A stretch of 64,000 bases of DNA, taken from assembly GCA_021307315.1 (NCBI GenBank), contig JAJSPD010000059.1:1-64000 (forward strand). Direction: 5' to 3'. This stretch comes from Bisporella sp. PMI_857. Its lineage: Eukaryota; Ascomycota; Leotiomycetes; Helotiales; Helotiaceae. Position numbers and translations under genes: made by a program. A model generated the notes under the pieces. It worked only from the letters and a program-made list of their open reading frames with translations. It did no database searches and was not told where the DNA came from. Below, in pieces: positions 55,390-64,000 of this stretch. Each line of letters begins with the position of its first letter. Positions within the stretch are counted from its first letter, which is position 1.

Positions 55390-56102
55390 TTTACATACGA
55401 ACCGACACAAGCAAAACGTCTCCAATCGGCGCCTTTTCGATTTGAATCCTCCTTCCGAGCCCTGTCAGAGTGAATCTGGTGAAGAATAAGCCACTGGACG
55501 GACCTAAATAACGAAGATCTGCCCCTGCCGCGACTGAGACGTGCCCAATCTGATCAGAAATTTGGCGAAGTGACCCATCGTCCTGGACAGCTCATTCTCC
55601 AACAAGGAGAGGGGCACAGTGGAGTCTTGGGGGACAGGCACGCGTGAGCTGTTGGAGCCATTGTGTGGCCTAATGCTAAGGTCAATGGCCGGGATTTCTC
55701 CCGAATAATGGACTCCAGCCATTCTATCCGTGCCTCCAAGTCGTTCACGTAACTTAAGGAGGAGTCAGTGTCCACTCTTTAGCCAAAACATGCGATTTTC
55801 TCTTTTCTACCTTCGTGGGATCTCACGCGATGTGCCTCCACCTACGCATTCCACGCCCGCCTTTTGACAGGAACTGCAGGTCGGCAACATAGCATCGCAC
55901 TTTGGCCTCGTCAACATCCCTTCGGGCCAGAATGATCGGTGACTTCCCAATCAGAGGAGGAGAAATGGGGCAAGAAATTTACACGGATCTTCTGTTTCTG
56001 ACATCGGATGCAGGCGGCCCCGATTCGAGACTGGGGCTTCCGTGTGTGCTGGGAGTGTTGGCTCAGAGAGGCCATGGGTGGGCGCTTTTCCGTGTTTTCC
56101 AT
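55390..56102 (-). pseudogene. Zn2Cys6 transcription factor relic
   Basis: ATG at 56102. Exon 1 ends IGAACIRCQKQKIR. An 83-nt intron (55982-55900, GTAAAT...AAAG) joins it to CDAMLPTCSSCQKAGVEC, rebuilding a six-cysteine Zn2Cys6 DNA-binding domain. A second intron (GTAGAA...TAAAG) leads to SYVNDLEARIEWLESIIREK, the usual dimerisation helix. Thereafter the frame shifts twice (DLSIRPHNGSNSS, then RYLGPSSGLFFTRF) and no regulatory domain follows. Full-length relatives exceed 500 aa. It is divergent from the tautomerase gene 416 bases away and may once have regulated a small metabolic cluster. Confidence 0.72.
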
Positions 56103-56517
56103 ATTGCTCGGGATCTTATTCAAAAACGTGACAACGAGAAAACCCAGATAATAGGAATGACAGATAAGTGGGCGTGTGCCAGGTTTTGTCCTGTCCTTTA
56201 CAACCATCTCCGAGCGGAAGGTAGCGGGAATAATGACCAGACGGAAATCCTGCCAAAAAAAAAAAATGCGACGGCTATTCCGTCGATCACTCATCGTTGA
56301 CCCCCCAACCAACACGTGACCAAGCCATCTTCGGCATCTCCCAGGGCAAACAGAGCTGAAGCAGTTCGTCCTCCAAACTGCTAGTCCGTCAATGATCCAC
56401 CACCAAGTACTTTCCTGATTACACGCAGAATATTGGCACCTTCGTGCTCTGCTCTGCTCTACTTTTCGGGAGGCTATTTTGGTAGCAAGATCCAAAAAAG
56501 GAACACGGAAATTGACC

Positions 56518-57051
56518 ATGCCCCTCTACGACATCGAGCACGTTATACCCTTAACAGATGCACAACAGGAGAGGCTAGCTAAAGCATTCACCTCCATACA
56601 CTGCAAACGTTTCCAAACCCCTTCATTCTTCGTCAACGTGCGTTTTACAGATGTTTCTTCGCAAAGAGTGTATCGGGGCGGCTTCCTCCGGCTTTATAAC
56701 CGCGCTATTCTGCGAACCAGGACTAGCGAGAATCGCTCGCCCGAAATGTATGGCCAGCATTGCCGAGACTTGATCAAAGCCTGGGACGACATCGTGATTG
56801 ATACGAACATGGAAGGCGAGCAAATTGAGCCAGGAGCCCGTGGACTTCGTACTGTATGGGTAATGGGGGCTTTGACCACAGCGGTCGAAATGGGTATTCA
56901 ACGGCCAGCAGCGGGACACGAAATCGAGTGGTTGCAGGAGAACAAGGCTGAGTTTGAAAGGTTGGCGAACCAAGGAGACGAGGATATGCAGTACCTGATG
57001 ACAGAGCTGGCAACGCGAGAGGAGTTTTCGGGTGTTCTCGCTATGGAATGA
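56518..57051 (+). CDS. Tautomerase-like protein (cis-CaaD/oxalocrotonate tautomerase fold), 177 aa
   Basis: Single exon. The ATG at 56518 puts Pro at position 2 (MPLYDIEHVIPLTDAQQERL), as needed for the amino-terminal proline catalyst of this superfamily. Then come AKAFTSIHCKRFQTPSFFVN and VRFTDVSSQRVYRGG; a second half has RSPEMYGQHCRDLIKAWDDI. The fused two-module length (about 150 aa or more) fits fungal tautomerase_3 proteins. The tail (ATREEFSGVLAME) is longer than the core fold. Substrate unknown; relatives act on 2-hydroxymuconate-type or halogenated acids. Divergent to the Zn2Cys6 relic. Looks intact. Confidence 0.85.
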   Translation: MPLYDIEHVIPLTDAQQERLAKAFTSIHCKRFQTPSFFVNVRFTDVSSQRVYRGGFLRLYNRAILRTRTSENRSPEMYGQHCRDLIKAWDDIVIDTNMEGEQIEPGARGLRTVWVMGALTTAVEMGIQRPAAGHEIEWLQENKAEFERLANQGDEDMQYLMTELATREEFSGVLAME

Positions 57052-57978
57052 TGAATACATTGGTTAGGCTTTATGGGAGATGAAGAACTATCTTTTGTAC
57101 TTCAAGTATCGACATATCCTTGAGAATTCAGACACTGATGTCACCTATTCATATCCTCCTGGAGTGACTATATACCGAGCATTGCTATATCGTTCTCCCT
57201 TAGTATGCCCAGAATTGAGACTATAAGCAATAGGGAATGTCGCCACGATGAAATCAATGCTAACTCCCCGGCCTGCCTGAAGATGTACCTGACCTCGAAG
57301 TTCTGGCTCCATGGTTCGAAACTTGACTCGCCTTTGACGATCCATAGAGGTTGTGAGCGGAGATCCATGAACACTTTAGCTACTAAAAAGGGTTCAATAT
57401 TGGAGTAGAAGATATTGATTAGATTAAGGGGCGAGGGAAAAAAGAGAGAGTAATGTAGAGCGTGTCATTCGTAAACTTTATATATAGTGCTACGCTCTGG
57501 GCATCCCGTATCTATATACATAATGTCGTATATTGTATCATTATGTAGGACAAAGCTTTGCCATTATTTAGAAGTAGGGTGTTATGGCCGTAAGCTCGAT
57601 GCTTCGGATAGAAGATACATAACTGGTTGGCAGTCTGCATAGAAGCAGGTGTATCACGTATACGATGTGTAATCCCAATGGCAAGTATAGAAATACTATT
57701 TGAGCTGAGCACGAAGCTCCTTCTTAAGAGACTAGCTACATATTTACATAGAACCTTCGTGGTCGTTGGACCTTTCTAGGGTACTGAAGGTTTGTCACGT
57801 AACTCACGAATCCCTGTTTCCTATGCCTAAGTTACCTAACGGGGAGGCACTTGAGTGCAACCGTATTTTGGGAAGATAAATTGTATACCAGGGTGACTTT
57901 CGCTCGCATAGAAATCAATGAGCAATTTCGGCGACGCTGTTAAAGTCGGCTTTGGCGTTGAGCTACGTGTATCTTGTA
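57052..57978. other. Intergenic stretch
   Basis: No gene or repeat that I can support; short open frames only. Confidence 0.35.
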
Positions 57979-58890
57979 CTATTGGACCTTTACCCTCGAA
58001 TCCATGGACCAAATCTCTTCAATGACGCCATTCCGGTGAGCATAATAAAAATCATGCAAGTTAATCGTCGGGTCAATGTGGCTCGGAATCATCTCGACCC
58101 GGTTCCCCACCGCAAACGTAGGGGTTCCATCCTCCCAACTCAGCGAGCCATGCTCATCGCCCAGGTTAATGTGCTTGTACCTTTGATCCTTGCACTCTGT
58201 TAGTCCGCTGTCCATCGTCAAGGACTTGGGGCCGGTGTCAATTGTGACTTGCCGTTTGTCTTGCTTACTAAACTGTTCGAGTAAAATTCCCCTACGGAAT
58301 TTCGGTAGTCCGTGTCCATGAAAATGAAGGATCGGGCTGCAACTCCGTCACGCCAGGCACCATAGCACAGAACTCAGTGGTTCCCGTGCCGCCTGTGGTA
58401 ACGACTTCGATACTAAAGCCCGCATTGCGCAACTCCCCGGCTGTGTCCGTCAGAATTTTCATAGACTCGAGATACTGCTTTTCACGGTCTTCTTGGTCGT
58501 GAAGGCGCTGAAGACGGCCCTCGTATCCCTGTACTCCGATCAAGCGCGAGTGCTTAAGCATGTCGATATGCCTCGCGAGAGCTAAAGCAAGTTCTCCAGC
58601 GGCGACACCCGTGCGGCGCATTCCCACATCAAGGTCAATCAGTGTAGGAATGGGTTAGACCATCCAAAGCATTAAAATTCAACGGAGATTCCTCGCCAAC
58701 GCGAAGCTCCCAGTCATAATGGCGGCACATTTCCACACCAGATATGCCAAGAATGGTTGGAATATCCAGGGCACACCCCGTGCTCCTGTTCGATAAATTA
58801 TAGATTATATGTCGGGGAATAAGGAGGCGATACTTACGCAGCAATGTTGGGAAGATCAATGAGCGGGGGTTCAAATAACAAATGGTCCAT
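57979..58890 (-). pseudogene. D-threonine aldolase/D-serine dehydratase-like enzyme, broken
   Basis: PLP enzyme of the alanine racemase-like fold. Minus strand: MDHLLFEPPLIDLPNIAA (from the ATG at 58890, then an intron starting GTAAGT). A short LDIPTILGISGVEM segment follows; then a gap where 80 or more residues, including the PLP-lysine region, are missing. Next come LDVGMRRTGVAAGELALALA, GVQGYEGRLQRLHDQED and IEVVTTGGTGTTEFCAMVPG; after a frameshift SFIFMDTDYRN; after another HINLGDEHGSLSWEDG, VEMIPSHIDPTINLHDFYY and HRNGVIEEIW (the C-terminal zinc-binding region). The internal deletion and shifts make it non-functional. Confidence 0.75.
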
Positions 58891-58983
58891 TCATGTTGTC
58901 ACTGCAGCTCTATTTCGCATTTCATTGACGCGCAGGAGCTAGGGTATCAATATATATGAGCAGGAATATTCCGAAGCATTTGC

Positions 58984-60337
58984 TTATATCGGCTGGATGT
59001 CTATGTTGGCGCACTTCACTCCGCCTCTATCAGTTTGAATACCCTTCAACGGGATCTCATCGCCACTCCCCTGGCTCTCCGCATCCCCCCATTTCCTACC
59101 ATCGCTACAATGCACACTACTCGCTAACTCGGCACCACGGTTTGGTCGCAAGTCTTCATATCTAAGTGCGCTCTCATCCAAGCGTTCAAAGCGTGAATTT
59201 TTGACTCCTTTACTTCCGCCGCTGCCTCCAATAGTGATCACTTCATTGGCACTTCTGGGGGCGGATAATGATTTGTTTTTGCGCCAAGGCAAGAAATTTG
59301 TAGAACGTAAAAGAGGCGCGAGAGTTGGTAGGCAGGCAGAGATTATGCCGGCGGAGGATTCGACGATAACCCATGTACATGCTTTGGCAAGTGTCCCTAG
59401 GGAATCTTAGTAAGAGGTCGATGAGAGCGAAGTGGAGGAGGGGATTTACATACATGTAAGGTCTGAGGGGACGAATTCGAATAGTGTGGTAAAGCGGTAG
59501 ATACTTGTGAAAACAACGCTAAAAGATATATTAGGGAAAGCTTATCAGCACCTTGGGAGGAGTGATATACTCACAAGCTTCCCAGCAGAAACAGAGCGCT
59601 CAGTTGACATTTTTGGATTAAAGTGGTATGCAAGCTCCATACGTGCGGCATAGGCAAAGCCAAAATAGCTATGTCTGTTAAAATGTTCGGGACGGCATTG
59701 CCAATGAACGATCCTTTGAGATTGATGCAGTGGCCGGGAATAGTTGGGTTCCACGCTTTGGAGATTGGTGTGCATTGGAAAATGCTAACCATAATAATAG
59801 AGATGCACCAGCAAATCGATAAGACGCCAAGGATCCAGCAGCCGATACGCATATTGTCGATAGGGAAGAGGCGGTAGTACATAAAGAGCAGAGATACCTT
59901 TGTGAGGGCGACGGTAGTTACGTAAATACACTCGAAAGCTAAAAGACTTTTACCAACGGCGATAAGCTGATCGAAATCAAGCGCGGCAGCGTGTACTCCA
60001 AGGCCGTAATGAATCACTGCTAAATTTTCAGCAATCAAACTTTTACGTTCAGATATAAATAGCTGATTCTTACTAAACAGGCCAGCAGAGAGAAGGGCAA
60101 GCAACACAGCCTGCGTTTTTGACTTAGCCACCAGCTTTTCTTCAAATATGACTGGATACTCACGTATGCAAGTAAAATGAAGTAATCATCGATGCCAATG
60201 TAAGCGCGCTTTTTCCACCTAGAAATGAACCGAAGCCCAACAAAAATGCCAGCGAGAATAACGAGGGTTATATTCGTCAATCTCAGATTAGACTGTGTGT
60301 TTTCGGACAAATCTTGACCAGCCGTGTTGGGATTCAT
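58984..60337 (-). CDS. Fungal rhodopsin-like integral membrane protein, 371 aa, four introns
   Basis: Exons 60337-60164, 60110-60074, 60016-59575, 59518-59454, 59381-58984; introns 53, 57, 56 and 72 nt, all in phase (total 1116 nt). Seven-helix family of plasma-membrane proteins restricted to fungi (not retinal opsins). Landmarks: LRFISRWKKRAYIGIDDYFI, then LLAYAVLLALLSAGLF, MIHYGLGVHAAALDF, ALTKVSLLFMYYRLFP, CTPISKAWNPTIPGHCINLK, GNAVPNILTDIAILALPMPH, SIYRFTTLFEFVPSDLTS and ESSAGIISACLPTLAPLLRS. A cytoplasmic Ser/Gly-rich tail follows. Most members have no known ligand; some are studied as pathogenicity-linked receptors. It looks intact. A first-exon relic of the same family is at 42560. Confidence 0.9.
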
Positions 60338-60629
60338 GGTCGAATGTTCTTGAATCGCAGTGAAGGAATATAGTAGGAAAGTTAATTATAGGCTTGAAAG
60401 GAGACCAAATTAAAAGGCAAGTAATCCTAAGCAATTGGATTTTGGGTTGGCTTTATATCCAAGGATATGCGTATTGTATATGCTATGCCATAGGAGAGAG
60501 GGATCTCTCGGCCATACTTCTCGAAAATCAATGGAATATATTTCGATGATTCAAAATCCGGCATTTCAACTCACTCCCGAAATTTCAAGGCGCAGACACG
60601 GACGCCCACTTGGGACAACAACCGTCCAT

Positions 60630-60985
60630 AATGACGGGTCGGCCTGGGGAAGGCCATACCTCAGCCCGGTCAGTTATCAGAAATTGACTATATTGCCCTG
60701 AACACGATAATTTTATTTTAGTAGTCCCGCAAACAAATTAGCACACATATACTGACTAGTAATCGGGATGCGAGTAGCTTTGCTATTTATGTCCCGTTTC
60801 TCTTTTTTTTTGTCCGACCGAGCCGACCTTATTTGTCTAGGATCGCCTTTGCCAACTACCCCATCAGTCGTTGAGCCATTTCTCTGCTAGCGGAAACCAA
60901 GAAGCGAAAATAGGGGTCACTGTCTGCAGCTCTAAGTAACGGTGGGGAATGCGGGGAACCCGGGAAATTCGCTCCGAGAGATGTG
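60630..60985. repeat. Dispersed repeat, copy 2 (partner at 30985-31285)
   Basis: See the partner. This copy lies 5' of the rhodopsin-like gene and includes about 70 bases absent from copy 1. On the minus strand both copies read FASW(Y/F)PLAEK followed by LND, so a short coding relic may be inside, but frames are broken in each. Confidence 0.75.
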
Positions 60986-62374
60986 GGAAAAAAAGCTCGT
61001 CCAGTGTGGGGGAATAGTGTGGCCGTAAACAATACAGAGCCTGTAATGCAATACAGAAACAGGTTATTACAATACAGAAAACATTCTGGAAGCAATTCCT
61101 TAGACTGAAGATGATTGCGACTCTCCCTGGAGAACTCCGTTGGAAGCTGCCGCTGTCGACCTCTTTAATAATTCTAAGCCTTTGGAACTCTGGGTCGCAG
61201 ATGCTATCTCTTCTCCTATTGATCTCAGGGGGACTGGATTCCATCCAGCCCTAATATTCCTCCATCAAGTGTATCCAATGTTCAAATGGAGTTGATCAAT
61301 TTTCAGGCACACAAGGGGAGAATCAGACATAACCTTAGCTTTAAACCCCCGCTTCTCGCCTAACTGCTCATAGTCACGTGTTACCCTGAGGTTCAGGAAA
61401 GTGCAATACTGTTGGCGGTGAAGATTGTCAGCCAATAAGGTCGCAATATCTACATAAGAATTGAAGCTGCCCCTAGGAGGGGCCATATGTCCAGTATATC
61501 TTGGTTTTGTATGTTGACCGAAACATCTTGTCCATGATGTAGATATATGAGTTTACTTGAAAGCGAGGCACATTCAACGCCGCAGGTCCTTGATTTTTAA
61601 GGTGAGAGAATGGGGGAGAAGTGTGAGGGTCACCGCCATAGATAAATTGGGGGCAAGTAATAAGTCGGACAAGGGCAGCTGTTACAAAGTTATATATCAT
61701 CCACCTTGATCCGCCTAGCGTCAGGCAAAATGTTGAATTACCAACCAAATAAGAGCCGGCAACTTGTAGCATCACTAACAAGTAATTAGACCGTGTAGCT
61801 TACAAGTGGATGCCGTAATTGAATGGTCACTTTCCCCCATTTTGGCGGCTAAATTTGCTAAGAATGGTCATTCAATTACGACAACAACTGGTGCTTGTTG
61901 TCTTTCCGCTGATGTAGTGACCATCTCACAAAAAGTGTTTCAACTTGTCACCTGCGTTGTTCAATTTGAATGTGTTCAAATAGAGGGAAAGAGTCACGTT
62001 GGCCTTCAGAGGGTACAGGGTAAACGAGTCAATTGCTGAAGGTTATAGAACCTAAACTACAGGAGATAATCCCTCTACTTATAGAGGTACGATACTCACA
62101 TGTCATCACACTGTTGCCTACCGTTGCCTACTGTTGCCTACCGGTGCCTACCGGTGCCTACAATAGACTAGGTATGATCCTTAGACCTAGCCTGTTCAAC
62201 AGAATGGCAAGGTGACAAGATGGAATCTGACATGACAACGCGGCACGATGACAACACGACAACATGACACGATGGCAGCTGACAAGATGAGAAGATGACG
62301 ACACAATGGTAATGATGCCACTATTCTCGCAGTTCCCTTTTCAGATGATCTGAAAATTAGATCTCGGAGTTGGT
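60986..62374. other. Gene-poor stretch with small inverted repeats
   Basis: No gene supported. CGTAATTGAATG at 61814-61825 is repeated inverted at 61869-61880 (12 bp, loop of 43). CCTCTACTTATAGAGG near 62072 could form a small hairpin. 62215-62310 is rich in GACAACA/GATGACAA-like units. Confidence 0.4.
62111..62160. repeat. 10-bp minisatellite, five units
   Basis: Five tandem units of CYGKTGCCTA (CTGTTGCCTA, CCGTTGCCTA, CTGTTGCCTA, CCGGTGCCTA, CCGGTGCCTA), differing at two positions. Confidence 0.9.
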
Positions 62375-62662
62375 TGTCACGGCCCTGGCCCTATCTCGAG
62401 CTTGGCGCCAGACACCGCAGAGCTCGGTAGAGCTTGGCCCCTGTTACTACAAGGCTCGGCATCCCAGAGCTTGGCGACCAACGCTACAGGGCTCGCTTAC
62501 ACTGGCCCCTGGCCAGCCTCCTGTATATAAAGCACTACTCTCCTTTCCTTCTCCTGCCTGTAGCTTGTTCTCTTAGTTATAACAATTGATAGTTGTTCAC
62601 ACCTCTGAGTCCTTCTACCTAGATCTACGGATCGAGATCCCTGTTCAGCTTGAGTTGTTACA
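62375..62662 (+). repeat. Solo LTR (family B), longest copy
   Basis: TGTCACGGCCCTGG to GAGTTGTTACA with a perfect 5-bp duplication TTGGT on both sides (62370-62374 and 62663-62667). TATATAA is at 62524-62530. It is longer than its relatives because the 5' part carries several imperfect repeats of AGAGCTTGGC. Confidence 0.93.
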
Positions 62663-64000
62663 TTGGTGGGAATGATGGACCACCAGGGCCAGTGCCGAAA
62701 TGATTACACCCCTAATGAGTGAGTCTGGATATGATGACTTCTATCAGTTTGCTAAGCTGCCCGACTAATGAATTTGAAAGATAATCACGGCTACATCGTC
62801 AACTGCACTCAATCAAGTTAGAATCTATCTCCCATCTCAGTTTGTTTGTGTGGTCACGCAACTTCGAATGTTCCAGAAATGATTGATTTGACATATACTG
62901 TACAGTACCGCACTGTAGAAGATCTACACATGTAGCTAATCTATAAGAACTCTCCACCTCATATCTGAAATCTGTTCAGTCTCTTGCCCTCTGTTAAGTG
63001 GAATATGGCTAGTAAATGTCCAACTTAATGATACGGCCGCCGCCGACGCCAGCATCCATGCGCTCTAGGTTTTAGCTGGTGTTAGCAGGAGTGTCTAGCA
63101 GGATCAGAAGGAATATAAGCTTCAATTAGAAGCTAAGCTTCTCAGTTTGTATTGGCGCGGCAACCAGCATATTTACCGTTGTTTCATCCGATACGCTGCT
63201 TCAGCATTTGGACAAGCTTTTGAGCCACTTTCCCACCCTCTGCAATAAAAGGCCATTCCTGCGCGGCATTAGAGACCTTTGCAAGATCCCGCAAGGACGA
63301 GCTGAGAAAGTTTCCCCGTACTCTGGGCGGATTCGAAGCCAAGCACTATGTGGTGCATGACCAAAGCAGCCAACAGGATGGCGGTTCGGCGAACTCAGAG
63401 ATAGAAGATGTTTAGGAAAAGGCAATCGACTACATACTATTTATAGAAGCAAGAGGAAGCCTGGGACAGGAGAGCGAAACACTGAGAACCAAGATGAGCT
63501 TCTGGACAAACAAATTTTCATGATACTCAGAAGTGGCAATTTGATTCGGCCATTCTCTACCCCGTTTGTGTCTACATCATCCATGCTCACAAGGCGAAGG
63601 GTTTGAGGAGAGGTCGGATTTTGGAGGGTATTGATTTTCCAGGTGCTACTGATACCTCGGATTCCGACACCGATTGCCCAGTCTCAAGAATCTGTGGGAG
63701 AATTCCCCGTGGGTAGTGTGACTTTGGATGAAGGAAAAATTCGTACTATTCTTCAGGAGCGGCAAATTAACTGTATATTAGCCCTTAATAACAAAGCATA
63801 TTGAGCATCCTTTCCCACTTCTTCTAGAGCAAAAGGAACGTAAAAGGTAAAGCCGAAGAGACCTTCGACACTGCTCTCGAGATACACAAACATGGGGGGG
63901 TGGTTTGAAAGGCTTGACAAAGGGATAATTACGATTATCTAGACTGTAAGCAGTGAGACTTCTGATTTTTACAGTAATATATGGAATACTAGCTTCCTTT
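62663..64000. other. Right end of the window, no supported gene
   Basis: Short open frames on both strands around 63150-63420 have protein-like composition (plus: GGFEAKHYVVHDQSSQQDGG; minus: RGNFLSSSLRDLAKVSNAAQ) but no ATG-started model or family match. Could be an exon relic. Confidence 0.3.

Noticed and set aside
1..64000. CRISPR arrays, bacterial operons, rRNA or intact tRNA genes
   Set aside because: None seen; introns and gene families are fungal.

Overview
The window is nuclear DNA from a filamentous ascomycete (Pezizomycotina). The evidence is short GT-AG introns of about 50-80 nt with CTAAC or CTGAT branch sites, fungal-only families (HET, DUF6594, fungal rhodopsin-like, Zn2Cys6, NACHT/ankyrin NLRs), and transposons whose stop codons look like RIP (C-to-T at CpA). 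Genus cannot be told from the sequence. Gene models below were spliced by hand; those called intact keep phase across every intron.

Layout. 1-6327: two decayed Ty3/gypsy elements, head-on and nested. 7310-9554: spliced HET-domain gene. 12420-13341: broken HET-NACHT NLR. 13861-14192: MITE. 14635-15033: VOC/glyoxalase-like gene. 16055-19026: a Tc1-type element carrying a solo LTR and a second, intact Tc1-type element. 19587-27341: three co-directional minus-strand genes, namely a short HMG-box gene, a SIR2-like gene and a very large NLR. 28794-30469: HET gene broken by one base. 31428-32338 and 37032-38402: two DUF6594 membrane proteins. 40019-42070: intact HET gene. 44.6-47.7 kb: transposase and NB-ARC/TPR NLR relics. 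50503-51350: alpha/beta hydrolase. 51579-53764: complete pogo-type transposon. 55.4-60.3 kb: Zn2Cys6 relic, tautomerase, D-amino-acid enzyme relic and a fungal rhodopsin-like membrane protein. Four LTRs of one self-priming family are spread over the window.

The standout is the gene at 21482-27341 (minus). Seven exons join in phase into about 1795 aa: alpha/beta-hydrolase effector, NACHT, ankyrin repeats, then a C2 domain and an AGC kinase of the Sch9 type. The kinase keeps its catalytic Lys, Asp and DFG but has His for the catalytic-loop Asn and Asp-Val in the P+1 loop. This looks like a fungal NLR with an integrated Sch9-like module. A SIR2-like gene, with the Asn and His expected of NAD-cleaving relatives, lies just downstream on the same strand.

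Taken together the window reads as an allorecognition or innate-immunity island (HET, NLR, SIR2-like, DUF6594) in a transposon-rich, partly RIP-mutated setting, with a few metabolic genes and relics at the right end.
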